In this document: one piece after another, positions 27,338 to 38,561 of the stretch
Position numbering within the stretch: position 1 is the first letter of the stretch
How the letters are laid out: every line of letters starts with the position of its first letter
Origin: Micropterus salmoides
Taxonomy: Eukaryota > Chordata > Actinopteri > Centrarchiformes > Centrarchidae
Assembly: GCF_014851395.1 (NCBI RefSeq)
Contig: NW_024040374.1
Coordinates: 22,731,695-22,795,694, forward strand
Direction of reading: 5' to 3'
Length of the DNA: 64,000 nt
Program-made: the position numbers and the translations under genes
The notes under the pieces: model-generated
Database searches by the model: none
What the model saw: the letters and a program-made list of their open reading frames with translations, nothing else
What the model was told of the DNA's origin: nothing

Positions 27338-29114
27338 TTTATTTTTTACTGCTTAAAAACCAACACAACTGTTGAAATATTTTTTAATTTTTAACATTTT
27401 TCCAATAGGCTACAGAAATGTCTGAGTAAAGCCATTGCTGAGCGGTCGGGCTAAATATATTGGGACCACCCCAGTGACTGAAATTAAAGACAACAGCACA
27501 TGGTTTATAAACAAATTCAACGCCATGAGCAATGGGAACTCCCCTGTTTAATGTAGGACATATTGGAATTCACTAGCTTATCCTGTGCTGCTGCAACCTG
27601 ATAAAAATGCGCTAGAACTCATGTGAAAGGCATAGTTAGCTCAATTTAAGGACCTGACAGAAATCATACACACCCTTAATGTTAAAGACTAAGAAGTTCA
27701 TGTCATTTGTTGCTATAGGGGTTTTTGCATAACTACATTCTGAAAGCTGTCCAGCTTCTCACAGACCAATCGTAAGGTGAGTGGGGAGTCACCGGACACA
27801 CAAGAGAAAACAAATCATTTTAAGTGGAGGCCCATTCAAACGTAGGGCATTAGCATATATCTTTACTAACATGACCCTATAAATAAACCCAGAGACAGTG
27901 TGTCTATAGAAGAAAAATAATGCACCACAACCTATGACTAAAAGCAAAACAATGTCAAAAATATGACATTCCTTACACCCCCTCAGTTTAGCATGAATTC
28001 ATGTTTATATCCAGAGAGGGTTCAAATAAACTAGAAACCTTCTAGCAGAAGGGATTCCATTTGGGCTCCACTAGTTCTTTGGAAGGTTTTTTTTTTTGTA
28101 CAATATTCAAGAAGAATAGTCCTCCAAACATATGCTCCATGTCTTTACTTGAGTAAGTGAAACCTTAATCTTTATTCTTCCTCTTCATCTTAGAAAAAAC
28201 AAAGTATTTAAAAGTAGGCCACAACATGGAACCCAGCAGATGTAAAACCACCTCAACAGTAACATGAGCCTGTAAATTCAGACCTCGACAACAGGCCACT
28301 TCCAAAGTATCAGGGAGCACAATATTCGAAACACAGTATATGACTTATAGAAGAAAAGACGAAATCCTAACATTCAGCCATACAAAATAATCTGACACAC
28401 ATCAACTTCTCAACTATACACTGCTGTGGGTTAGAGAGAAGAGGCAGTCTGTGTGCAGATACAGATCATTTTTTACAGTCTTTTTTTGTTATTCATTTTT
28501 GCAAAGCTGAAGCAGTTATCATTTCGTGGATGGTCCTTGAAGCTCAACCACAATCCCTGTGATGAGGTCTTCAGTCAAGTTCGGTTCAGCCACCACATGG
28601 GCCTGAGTCTGATTGGATCAGAATGGAGTAGGGTAGGACATAAGGCGAATATTCTATTATGTATAAGAGTGATTATTATTTTTTTCCCTGCCTAATCCAG
28701 AAGCAGGGGAGCTCAGGGATTGTTTCCTCTTGGTGCAAACTGGGAGGTTCAGCCAATATACAGGGAGGGAGAGGCAACACCGCTGGAGACGTTTGTAAAA
28801 TTGTACACGTCCATGTAAACCCTCAAAAAAACAAAAAACAAATTCTATTTGACATGTTCCTTGTATCCCAGAAGCCCAAGTTGTCACAGCACAACTCCAA
28901 TTTGGGATGAAGGATTCAGGTAAGGAAGATGGTAGCAGAAATATCTGAGGAAGAGGTGAAGGAACGCCTGTATCCAACAGACTAGGCTGATTCTCCCCTG
29001 CACCATTTTAGCCAGAGGCAGAGTCCATAGAAGGGATTAGAATGATAATGAGAATGGCTGTTATTGATATTAAGAGGGGTAATAGTTATGATGTCAGTAG
29101 GGAGGAAGATTGCA
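27338..29114 (-). other. gatad2a: Probable gatad2a 3' untranslated region
   Basis: This stretch directly follows the gatad2a stop codon on the minus strand, lacks recognisable transposons and has no supported exon. Minus-strand AATAAA signals occur at 28171-28176 and 27338-27343; either could end the transcript. Vertebrate GATAD2A mRNAs have long 3'UTRs, so the more distal site is reasonable, but which site is used cannot be told from sequence. Confidence 0.4.
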
Positions 29115-29248
29115 TTATTTCCATGTGTTGGCTGCTTGGGAGATAGAACGGGAGGGAATCATGTCCAGGAGGTACTCTCGCTGACGCTCGACAGCAGAGG
29201 TGGTCTTATGGGCAGACAAGCTGGGGTTCACATAGGCCATAGTCACAC
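29115..29248 (-). CDS. gatad2a: gatad2a coding exon 10 (last), conserved p66 C-terminus
   Basis: The acceptor ends in TTTCCTGACAG. The exon completes a Gly codon split by the intron, then encodes 43 residues (611-653) beginning VTMAYVNPSLSAHK, containing RQREYLLDMIPSRSI, and ending at a TAA stop (29115-29117). This is nearly the same as the vertebrate p66-alpha C-terminus. It is the strongest single match for the gene. Confidence 0.95.
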
Positions 29249-32200
29249 CTGTCAGGAAACAAACACATCAGTGGTCAATGTACTGGAGACTGAACTTTTG
29301 TACATTTATTCTATGAATGCATATTACACAGTATTTTCAAAGATGAAGTAAGAGGATGGCATTAACCAAGATGTCAAAACATGAGTGATGATTTATTTGA
29401 GTATCATGACACTACAAAATAATTCTAAAAGACGGAGAAGTAACAATACCAGTGAGGAATCCACCTTAGAAGAGTGTGATTACCCCAAAGGGGAGCAGAA
29501 AGCGAGAACGGGTGAGTCGTGTTCCCCTGTCTAACCTCGTCTCACGTTTATCTACCTGTGTTGCCGCTGCTCTGCTTCCTCCAGGTAGCCACGTTGCCCT
29601 GGTTACTGCTGCTGCTGCCGGCGCTGACCTTTGACCCCTGCTGCAGCAGGCGTGCAGCAGCATGCTTACCTGGCCTGCTGCCCAGCGCTGCTGCTGTCAC
29701 TGCGCTCTGCAGCTGAGAGGAAGAAGTGAACGAGTGGGCCACACCACGAGAGCTCATTGCAGACTGGATGCTGTGTGACAGCTGACTCTGCAGAAAGACA
29801 AAACAATGGGAGGCGTGCTGTGTGTTGGCGAAGGTGTTACTTAACACGCAAATGTTTTGGCTACTAATCTAAGAAAAAAACATTTTAAACAACAGTGTTG
29901 GTCCATCACACTACTAACCGGCTTAACAGTGGAGTGGTGGGCAGCCACAGATCTGTGCTGCATGGCAGCCCTGACCTGCTTGTACTGCTGGGACATCAGC
30001 ATCTCACTCTTCGACATTGAGGGAGAGGAGGACGAGGTGGTTTTAGAGACAGAGGAGGAAGATGAAGACGAGGCTGCCTGCTGGAGGATACGCTGCTCAA
30101 TCTCCTGCTCCTGTTGGAGTGCCTTAACAAAGGCTGCCTTCAGTCGATTGGTGTGCTCAGCCTTCAGAGCCTTCTTCTGATTGGACGACATGCATTGGTC
30201 GCAGAGGATGGTACCAGCCTTCTCCTTCCTCCAGCGGGAGGTAAAGTCTGTCTTACACTGCGCACAGGTGTATGGCTCTTTGAGAATAGTGCTGGCCATG
30301 GCAGCAGCTGGGCCCATATTACCTATATAAAAAAAACAAAAAAACAAAGCTTCTTTAGACTACAAGTCAACAAGTATATTTAATCGACCATTTTACAACA
30401 ACATCCCTAAATTAGCTAGCAGAGTGCAAAGATCTACCCACCCCTGCCGTGCATCTCCAGAAGTTTTTGCACCACCTCTTCCAACCCCAACAAGTAGATA
30501 AACTCATTATTGGCTGCTGAAGGCAGGAAGTTGAACTCAGGGGCAGGAGGTTTAGGTGGAGGGATCTCCAGCAGCGTCTTCTCCAACTGCTTACGCAGTG
30601 CAAGCTTAGCAGCCGCCTGTCGGCTGGCTGGGGAATCGTTGACACTCGAGTTGGGTGATGCTGAAGAGCCCTTTAGGCTGGTTGGAGAGGCCTGGACACG
30701 GACACAAACACAAGAGAAACCACTTCAGCAACTACACATGAGGATGTCATTGTTAAGGCTGACCATATGCATGAGAGCTATGCAGCGTAACACTTCCTAT
30801 GAAAAGGACGAGTGTGCTTGTATACTGTGTCCTCACCTGAGGGATGTTGACCATGACATTACTGTTGGCCACATTAGCCACCCGAATGAGTCCCTGCTGA
30901 ATGATCCTCTGGCCCTGGACCTGGACATTGGGCACAGAAGCCCGGGGAGCCAGTAAGAGTGGAGGGGGGCCTGAACCGCTGTGCTGCTGCTGTTGCTGAC
31001 GTAGACTGGCTATCTGCTGGGGAGTCATTGCAATAGGCTGATAGCAGCACACACGCAGAAGCAGCAATCACAGATTCATGAAGAGAGCAAGCAAGACAAA
31101 GAAAGAAATTAAAAAACAGCTCTTTATATCTTAACTTCTTTAAATGAGAACACTTCAAAATGTGGGCCAAGGTGATTAGAAATTTCATCTCAACAGTGTC
31201 GTCGCCCCTCACACTAACCTGGGCCCCTCTGACCAGGGGTGGCATGACAATCTGAGAGTTGTGTTTGGACGGGACGTGTTGCCCACCCCGCACCAAGGGA
31301 GGAGGGATCACTGTGCCTGAGCTTCGACCTGTCACCTGTAAACACAAAAATGCAAATATACAGTAAATGACACACTTGTGTTGCTCAGTATCCTCTTTGT
31401 AAGACGTATAATTTACTTTATCATACATCAATCCAGGATCTACACTACAAATTGTGGCAGGTGGCACTAACAAAATGTTGTAACTACCTGGAGGGGTCCT
31501 TTGCTTGATGTGATGCTACCTCTCACCAGAGGAGGAGGGGTGGCTACAGAGCCAGTCGCCTAGAAATTAACAGGGTATAGTATTAGACCATAAAGTTGTG
31601 TTTACCTAAAGGCATGAATAAGCAAAAAAATCTTCATTGTTGATGTAAATTGGAAAACAACAACATTTTAGGAAAACTAGGACCCTTTTCATAAAGAGCA
31701 GTTGTGTTTTCATAAAATCTTTAAAAAAAACTTGACAAAAATTCCCATTCCTGATGCCTCGATCAGCTCTAACAAATTAACAATCAACACTCTTTCATCT
31801 CCTGGGGTTTGTACCTTCTGCACAGTGCTCTCCTTCTGAATCTGGCTCTGTCGTAGTTTCTTAAGCAGCACCAGCTTGGCCTCTTGGAGTCGCAGCTCCT
31901 CCTTCAGCTGTTTGATGATGCGTTCCCTCTCCTCAGGAGAACTCTTCTATATGTACACACCAAATCAGATAAAAAGAAGACTCAGCAGAGATAAATGTAC
32001 AATTTAAAGCTTTGTCACTAGTGACTAACCCAAAAATAGTTGGTACGGCCATCACTAAGTGAGAATGAAGACTTCTAAGTCAGTGCGCAGTGTTTTATGC
32101 AGTTTAAACACTGCTTTCCTACCATGAGTTTATCCGTGTCAGTCTTGGTGAAGCAGTGGCCATTCATGAGAGGGCTGGATGGCTCATTGTCCGATAACAC

Positions 32201-35200
32201 AATCACATCATCTGGCGATGGTGGCTGCCGCTCTTTCTTAATGTCACTGAGGAGAAACACAAAAAGGCGGAAAACAATAATACTGAGAATGTGTTTCATA
32301 GTTCAATCAACATTCAACTCCAATTCCTTCAGCCTAGAAATACCGCAACTAACTTGTAGTTCTGTCTTACATCCAGTAGATGGCAGTATATAATTATAAT
32401 TTCATCTTCCCTGTTGTAGTGCAAATGTGCACTGGGACACACAAGACGACAAGAACCAAGAGATCAATAATGGAGTAATGGCGGCAGGGGAAGATCGCAA
32501 CAACCCATTATCTCCAGCAAAAGGTTACATCAGATAGACCTCCTGCGCTCTCCCTTCCATCAGAAACAGCAAAGTCCGTCACAAAAACCGTGCAAAAGGG
32601 CAAATTAACTACATTATTGCTTTTATAGAAAGAAAAGGCCTAAAGCCTTTGATAAAATGTTAAGAGGCTTTTCCTGAAGACTAAGGAGAACAAAGGCGAC
32701 TAATGGGACGCTACATATGCATCAGTCTGGAGGGGGGTGGTTGTAATTTTTACAACGCGTGGACCACGGTAGAAGAAAAAATCTGCTTCTGTCACAGTGG
32801 GGATCCTGTCAGCTCCTGAGGGTCGTGCGTTAAAAAAAATAAGTCTGAGTGTTAAGGAGAACTGGTGGAGGTGAGGTAAGGCAGGGACTGTGTAACAGTG
32901 TGGGAGAGGTAGAGGTTTGGGTCATAATGTGGAGTTATGCATGCATAAATAGAGTGAAGTTATATAATTTGTTCAGAGGCTTCAGGACTTCAAGCTTAGG
33001 CCCAGTTTACCACCCATACAGGGCCTCACCCCTCCCCTACCTCCGTGGCGAGGCCTGTGGCCTAGCCGGATCGGCACAGCCTGGGCCTCAGCTCTCTCCT
33101 CCCTCCCAGCTGCCGACACCAGAGTCACAAGCTGAGCAGAGCGGAGGTCCGCTGGAGACAGTGAGGGTGACAGTGAGGGGGAGGGGAATACATGGCCAGG
33201 AGCCAACCTATTGTGTACACTCTCTCTCACTCAATCACTCAGTCACTACTTCACATGCCCATCCCCCATCCTTACTTGTTCATCTTTTATACTCGCAACT
33301 CACTGACTCAGTTCTTCACACTTTTTCTTCTTTTTGCACTCTCCTGTCTTCAGATACGTCTATCTGCGATCCTCTCCTTCCTCAAAACCTCGGTCTAACA
33401 GCTCCCCTCAACAGACACTGCATGCACAGTTCAACAAGGTCAACTATATAACAAATAACCATGTTGTTTATACTTAAATTTTAGGATGAGAATTTCAGCA
33501 GACTAAGCAATCACAACACAAGCTACCACAAACATTTATATCAGTCATACCGCCCGGCTGCTTAGTACACGATCAAACCTTGTCAATACATTATACTGCT
33601 ACTTCCTGGAAAGCACTTCCGTGATGTGTTTCATTTAAATCTAGAAAGATGCCCAACACCCCGACACTTTCAGAAAACTGCTGGCCTGAGAAAGATTACT
33701 CTCCTGAAGCACAGCTGAAGAACGAACCGGCAGCAGTGTCCTCCCCAGCTCTGTTTACATTCTGCACATAAGATGATAAACTGTCAGACACAAGAAGCAT
33801 TACAGAGGAATCAAGAGCTTCATCATCTTCCACAAACAAAATCCAAATGGTGACCCAGTGCCTTGACTGACTTGGCCTCCCTGACAAAATGACACAGACT
33901 AGCTTGCGATGGCTGCTGCTACTCTATTGAGAACAGCTTACACAAGCATCACAACACACAGCAGCTTGGTTATGTAAGGTCCAGTGCTTCTGCATGCCTC
34001 GGCTTCTCCGATCATGGCTCTGCGCTAACCCCACTAGGATTGCTGAATCAGTCATTATTGCAGTAGGCTTCTGATCAAAATGCCATTTTAAGCTACGTAA
34101 GGCTCTTTATGTAAGGGAAATAGTTAGCAAAGATGTGTTCAAATACTGACATTCTCAATATGCAAACTACTTAAGAGGAGAACTGTTTCTTCTCAGTGAC
34201 ACTTCTTATTCATGAACCCATTAAAGGCATGGGGCAATTTGGCGCGATTTACATTTCAGCGATAGTTTTAAAAAGTTGGCCTACATAGATCAAGTCTTTT
34301 GTACCTAAAGGGTAATCACCTTGTAGTGAGTAAGCACACAAACCAATGGTGAGGGTTAAACCGGGGCCAAAGGTGACACTTCTGTGAACTTGTGATATAC
34401 CCCAAACAGAGCCAACACACTTCCAGCTTAATCCCCTCTTTCTGTCCCACTTGAACTGCCATCACATCAGTGTGTGTGTATTTATCGCTCTACCAAACAC
34501 GTCACATGACATCAGGCATTTCTCTGTGGTCATGTGACACACCCACCACCCCTGCTGGCCCCTCCTTCCTCCAACGGCTCCTTCCAATGTGGAAACCATG
34601 GCAACGGCCAGTTGGAACCAGTTTGTGACACATAGCCTTCATTTTGTGTGAAGTGTGAGGCAGAGTTCAGGTGCTGCTGTGGGAGAAAATGGAGCCCGGG
34701 CCTCAGGAGCCTCAAACTTTTCAAAATGGGGGCAGGCTCTCGACAACCACACAGCGACTTCCTGTATGACTCCTGTCAGACCACTAGCTAGTGCAAAGTT
34801 AAGAGAGAAACCCGAAACTCCAATAGACACAATCACACGCACAACCACGCTTTGTGCATGCAAGCATGAAATCTCAGGCCTACAGTATATGAAAACTAAT
34901 TTAGAATTGTTTAAACAAAAAACGCAGACACATACTGTGCCTCAGTCGTCAGCTTGTGTGAAGTCTTGCCATTCACCCCTCCACCCTAACCCATATGGTG
35001 ATTCAACATCAGATAAACATAACCAAATAGCAGCAAACTTTTCTTTGCATTTCATACCATCACACACACAAACTGCTTTGTAGGAGATTATGTTGCATTT
35101 TATCCAGCTGGAAATACTAAAGGTTTTATTGTGGGTAATCTTGACTGGCTGACTATGCAATCTTGAGGCCCAGTGTGCAGGAACAGATCTAAATGTTAAA

Positions 35201-35663
35201 GTGTTTATATTCATCCTTTCATTGTTATGCACAGACTAACGACTATGACACAATCATGTAACCTGAACACTAATATGTTGGCATGAACACTGAAGCATTG
35301 CTAGTACTACTTCAAGAGTTCAACACACCAAACAGCTAGTCGCAGGTGATATTTGGCCTTGTCTCACCTTTTGGATGTGCTCATGTCAACAGGCTCGTCT
35401 CCGGTCTGCACCTCCACCTTGATGGTGGCCTTTACTTCCCCAGCTTTTAGGATGCTGGCTGCTACCTTTGCAGCCTGCTCACTCTTCAGCTTGACACCCT
35501 CAGCTCCAGATCCCAGCAGGGCCAAGGGAGCTCCAGCTTCATCACCTTTCTCCAGCTTAACCCGTTTACTGTCCATGTCCCCTGGGGACTCTACAAGAGC
35601 TGCATGGTCCCTCTCCAGAGCCCGCTTCTGGCTGCGCGTTTGACGCACTGCCTCCTCTGACAT
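29115..35663 (-). CDS. gatad2a: GATAD2A / p66-alpha, NuRD transcriptional repressor subunit (complete coding gene)
   Basis: Nuclear co-repressor subunit of the NuRD deacetylase-remodelling complex; in this family the first conserved region binds MBD2/MBD3 and the GATA-finger region contacts the CHD remodeller and histone tails. Ten coding exons at 35368-35663, 32123-32246, 31815-31946, 31488-31559, 31219-31335, 30837-31037, 30442-30691, 29919-30322, 29556-29787 and 29115-29248 join in phase with GT-AG introns into 653 residues (human about 633). Visible domains: acidic/basic N-terminus, MBD-binding coiled coil at about 141-184, PPLVRG repeats at about 190-245, conserved EIPPPKPPAPEF block, GATA zinc finger Cys417/420/438/441, Ser-rich tract, and the conserved C-terminus ending TWK. 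Identification as 2A rather than 2B rests on the C-terminal similarity and the mau2 neighbour. Which teleost duplicate it is cannot be decided here. Confidence 0.95.
29556..29787 (-). CDS. gatad2a: gatad2a coding exon 9, Ser/Ala/Gln-rich linker
   Basis: Begins in phase 0 after TTTCTGCAG and ends with one base of a split Gly codon before GTAGAT. It encodes residues 533-609, low in complexity (SQLSHSIQSAMSSRG, GSSSSNQGN), with a VAHSF segment also found in mammalian p66-alpha. The exon has several CpG sites and is more variable than the flanking exons, as expected for a disordered linker. Confidence 0.9.
29919..30322 (-). CDS. gatad2a: gatad2a coding exon 8, GATA-type zinc finger (CR2)
   Basis: Residues 399-532. 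The GATA-like finger is CX2C-X17-CX2C with Cys417, Cys420, Cys438 and Cys441 around KTDFTSRWRKEKAGTI. A highly conserved helix follows (NQKKALKAEHTNRLKAAFVK, then ALQQEQEIEQRILQQ), then a Ser run of seven and a Ser/Thr-rich tract. This region of p66 binds histone tails and directs the protein to nuclear foci in studied vertebrates. Acceptor TTTTATATAG, donor CCG|GTTAGT. Confidence 0.95.
30442..30691 (-). CDS. gatad2a: gatad2a coding exon 7, conserved EIPPPKPPAPEF block
   Basis: Residues 315-397 plus one base. It starts ASPTSLKGSSASPNSS and holds SPASRQAAAKLALRKQLEK, the EIPPPKPPAPEFNFLPSAAN block and IYLLGLEEVVQKLLEMHGR. This block precedes the zinc finger in all p66 proteins. The donor GGG|GTGGGT is weaker than consensus. 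Confidence 0.93.
30837..31037 (-). CDS. gatad2a: gatad2a coding exon 6
   Basis: Residues 248-314, phase 0 at both ends (201 bp). It encodes PIAMTPQQIASLRQQQQQHS, PPPLLLAPRASVPNVQVQGQ and RIIQQGLIRVANVANSNVMV, which match the conserved centre of vertebrate p66-alpha. It has a short Gln run. Removing it would keep the frame. Confidence 0.93.
31219..31335 (-). CDS. gatad2a: gatad2a coding exon 5, two PPLVRG motifs
   Basis: Residues 209-247, phase 0 at both ends (117 bp). It starts VTGRSSGTVIPPPLVRGGQ and continues SQIVMPPLVRGAQ, so it carries two copies of a PPLVRG motif that is conserved in the family. The acceptor TTTGCAG has a clear pyrimidine tract. Confidence 0.93.
31488..31559 (-). CDS. 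gatad2a: gatad2a coding exon 4, first PPLVRG motif
   Basis: A 72-bp phase-0 exon, residues 185-208: ATGSVATPPPLVRGSITS and a short tail. It is flanked by ATTTCTAG and GTAGTT. It is short and frame-neutral, so it could be skipped without a frameshift. Confidence 0.9.
31815..31946 (-). CDS. gatad2a: gatad2a coding exon 3, MBD-binding coiled coil (CR1)
   Basis: Residues 141-184, phase 0 at both ends. KSSPEERERIIKQLKEELRL then EAKLVLLKKLRQSQIQKE forms the antiparallel coiled coil that in human GATAD2A pairs with the coiled coil of MBD2 and recruits CHD4. The heptad hydrophobics (I, L, L, L, L, L) are intact. Confidence 0.95.
32123..32246 (-). CDS. gatad2a: gatad2a coding exon 2, SUMO-interacting-like motif
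   Basis: It completes a split Ser codon, then encodes residues 100-140: DIKKERQPPSPDDVIVLSDN, followed by EPSSPLMNGHCF and ending DKLM. VIVLSDNE (113-120) fits a SUMO-interacting motif, a hydrophobic core followed by acidic residues, and lies next to an SP phosphosite-like context. Mammalian p66 has the same block. Confidence 0.93.
33041..33151 (-). other. gatad2a: Candidate unannotated cassette exon in gatad2a intron 2
   Basis: On the minus strand a pyrimidine-rich tract ending CTCACTGTCTCCAG precedes a 111-bp GC-rich segment that ends CACGGAG|GTAGGG. The length is a multiple of three. In the phase set by coding exon 1 it reads 21 codons and then meets a TGA, so inclusion would truncate the protein. 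There is no transcript evidence here. Confidence 0.3.
35368..35663 (-). CDS. gatad2a: gatad2a coding exon 1, start codon and N-terminus
   Basis: The ATG at 35663 (context GCAGCCATGT) opens MSEEAVRQTRSQKRALERD, close to the mammalian p66 N-terminus, which fixes the start. Residues 1-98 include the basic segment SKRVKLEKGD and the segment KATIKVEVQTGD; VKLE (Lys36) and IKVE (Lys82) fit the SUMO acceptor consensus. The exon ends with two bases of a Ser codon before GTGAGA. The exon itself begins at 35676 after TTTCTCCAG, leaving 13 bases of 5'UTR. Confidence 0.95.
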
Positions 35664-35676
35664 GGCTGCTCTCACC
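35664..35676 (-). other. gatad2a: gatad2a 5'UTR portion of the first coding exon
   Basis: Thirteen untranslated bases lie between the acceptor (CTTTCTCCAG) and the start codon. At least one upstream non-coding exon is therefore needed. Confidence 0.85.
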
Positions 35677-36773
35677 CTGGAGAAAGAGAAGATTGAAACC
35701 GTTGGAAACGGTGACAGTGGAAATACATTTACAAAACAATAACAGACAAACAAAATAATTCAACTTGTGGCTAATGCATGGATTCACAATAGACGGGTAC
35801 GGGAGGGTACAGGTTTGGACAGTAGATGAACATTTAGATAAAGGCGCACTGTTACTGTAGAATAACAGCACCACTGTAGTAGAAGTTTAACTTTCATGAG
35901 TGTTAGTGCTAGTTTCATCAGAGCAACTCTCAAAATGAATATTACTTTTCATGATTTAATCATATTATACTGCACACTTCTTCTTTACACTATTTTGCAG
36001 GCTCCTATGAGTCTGAGTTATCCCCTTGTAGAAGTGCCTTTTGTCACTGAAGTACGTTACCATAACCACATCTCAAAATACGGGAGGGCACTAAATGAGA
36101 TACATTTTTTATATCAAGCGCTCTGATGAGTTTTTTTTTGTTTTTTTTAGGAAAATAAGCCATCATCTTCAATGGTCAGTACAGCTATAGCCAGCAGAGG
36201 ATTCCCAGTCCAATCTGATTTAGAAATAAGAGTATATTTATTTCTCCAGCAAGAAAGAAGAAGTCTTTTATAAGCTGTTTATTTCACAGCTTGTGAAATA
36301 AACTGTTGGTGGAGTTACCCTAGCTGAGGTCTGATCAGTGTGTGCAGTAAACAATGCAGCATCCACTACAGGGAGGGAACACAGAAAGTTGTAACTGCCT
36401 GAATTTAATTTAAATTGAGACAATAAAACTGGACGACAGCATTGCAGGTGTAAGCGCTAGTGATAACTGACCTGACAGGTCTGACAGGAGTGACTGAGGA
36501 AGTTAAACCAAATAGGTTTAAATGGCAGACAGCCTACTAGAAACAAAAGCTCCCAATCAATCCCACCTATTGTTGTGAATATCAGTGTCATCTTATTTCA
36601 AGTACTTTTAATCACATTTTATTCCAAGCATTGCCATTACATGAAACAAGGGATTCAGATTGTGCAAACGAAGCTGCACCAGTGTAATTATGTGAAATAT
36701 AAAGTAGCAGCAACACAAAACAAAAACAAAGAACCCCAAAATGTGTGTTTCGCCCTGAACCCAGATGTCGACT

Positions 36774-37068
36774 AGGGCTGCAACAAACAATTATCTTCAT
36801 TGTCGATTAATCTGTGGATTATTTTCTCAATTAATTGATTAGTGGTTTGGTCTACAGAGTGTCAGAAAATTGTCAGAAATGTCGATCACCGTTTCCCCAA
36901 GCCCAAGAAGACATCCTCAAATGTCTTGTATTGGAGGAATGAAACCAGAAAATATTCACATTTAAGAAGCTGGAATCAGATCATTTTCTTTATTGATTAA
37001 TGAATTATGAAAATAGTTGGCGATTATTTTAATAGTTGACAACTAATTGATTTATTGTTGTAGCTCTA
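36774..37068 (+). mobile_element. hAT-type MITE (GGGCTGCAAC family)
   Basis: The left end TAGGGCTGCAACAAACAATT, with internal ATTGTCGATTAATCTGTGGA and TCCTCAAATGTCTTGT motifs, and the right end GTTGTAGCTCTA (reverse complement TAGAGCTACAAC) form imperfect terminal inverted repeats. This is an abundant teleost non-autonomous family. An inverted copy lies 1.1 kb to the right. Confidence 0.7.
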
Positions 37069-38210
37069 AGTGCAGACAGCGATATGTTGAAATATCTGAA
37101 AAGCCATTTAATTTTCCCACCTTACTTTGCGGTTCTTTCAGTGTTTTGCTTTACAGATGACAGGCTCATAGAGGGAGTTTTTGTACACATTTTCCTGTGA
37201 TCAATGATAACCTTTGCTTTTTATCTTTAAGCCTTAGGAGGTAGCAGAGCATTAACATTTTTATTTATATGTTACCACAACAATATTGAAATAGTGTTTT
37301 AAGAATAATTTTAAGAGTGTCAAATATCATGAAAGGTGGGTTTTGATGTCTGTCAGCAGCTGTTGACAGAAGTTAGTCATCCGTGATGCATCTGCCCTCC
37401 TGTTGTCTGGTAGACACGTTCTGGAATGTCCGAAAACACGACATCATATTAGCCTCCTCCTTCCTTCCCCGTATGGGCCGTGCCTGTGGCCTCCCCATCT
37501 CCCTCTCCCCCTCCCTTCTGCCACCCCCGTCTCTCCAGGGGTTAAACCTGCGCCTTCCTCTCAGTCGCAGACCAGTTTGAACCGGTTTTCAGGGAAGCGC
37601 TTTTTGTCTCATGGAATCTTGGGATAGAGTCATGTGGAGCTGTGATGATGGCACGTTGGACTAGGAAGACACCAAGTCAGCTTTCTGAATCAGATATGCA
37701 AAATGGTGTACATGGACACGTGCACTTGGGATCAGTCCAAATATTGAATTAGACTATCAAATTGCAATTTTTAAATGCACAATGATAGACATGAGCTCAT
37801 CCTTGTGTTTATAAGCATCGCATTTTTATAACCATTATTATAAAATGTTTATTCAAGACAGTCTGGGAATACCTGTTCCATAATGAGTGCCTGGCCTACA
37901 TTGGTCCACTTGGTGTGAATGTTGCACAGTGTTGTTGCTATTTTTCTGCTGTGTAATGGGTTTTCCCAGAAATCTTAGTGAGTGAGATTTGGGTCAGCAT
38001 CTGGGACACTGGCAGTAGGACCAGAGACGCCTGTACACCTCAGGGTTTCCCCTTTATTATACAGCTGGAAATATCAGCTAAATCAAATATTGTACATGTT
38101 GATGTACATGACTCAACAACAAAGGGTATAATCAATAAATTTTTAAAGATGACCATTTCCCTCAAAAAACTGGGGTGGAATCTCTTTCCAGGTTTGTTTT
38201 GTCGACAATG

Positions 38211-38508
38211 TAGAACTGCAACGATCAATTGTCAACTATTTTGATAAATCGATTAATCAGTTTGAGTAGTTCTTTTGGAAAAATAAGTAAAACAATCTGA
38301 TTCCAGCTCCTTAAATGTGAATATTTCTGGTTTCTTTACTCCTGCATGACAGTAAAACTGAATTCTACCTTTGGGTTGTGGACAAAAACAAAACATTTGA
38401 GGACGTCATCTTGGGATCTGGGAAATATATGTTTCACAGACCACAACAACTAATCCATTATTTGAGAAAATAAATCGACAATGAAAATAATGTTGACTTG
38501 CAGCCCTA
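38211..38508 (-). mobile_element. hAT-type MITE, inverted copy
   Basis: The right end TTGCAGCCCTA and left end TAGAACTGCAACGATCAATT are imperfect inverted repeats. The interior carries the reverse-strand versions of the 36.8-kb copy's motifs (ACATTTGAGGACGTC, AATAAATCGACAATGAAAAT). Length is about 298 bp, matching the other copy. Confidence 0.7.
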
Positions 38509-38561
38509 GTCTGCGGTAAGGCTGCTGTTTGTTTTAACAATTCACATCTGTGAATTCAGCC

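Noticed and set aside
32849..33451. 200-residue plus-strand frame in gatad2a intron 2
   Set aside because: Antisense to the gene and overlapping the GC-rich candidate cassette exon; no domain recognised.
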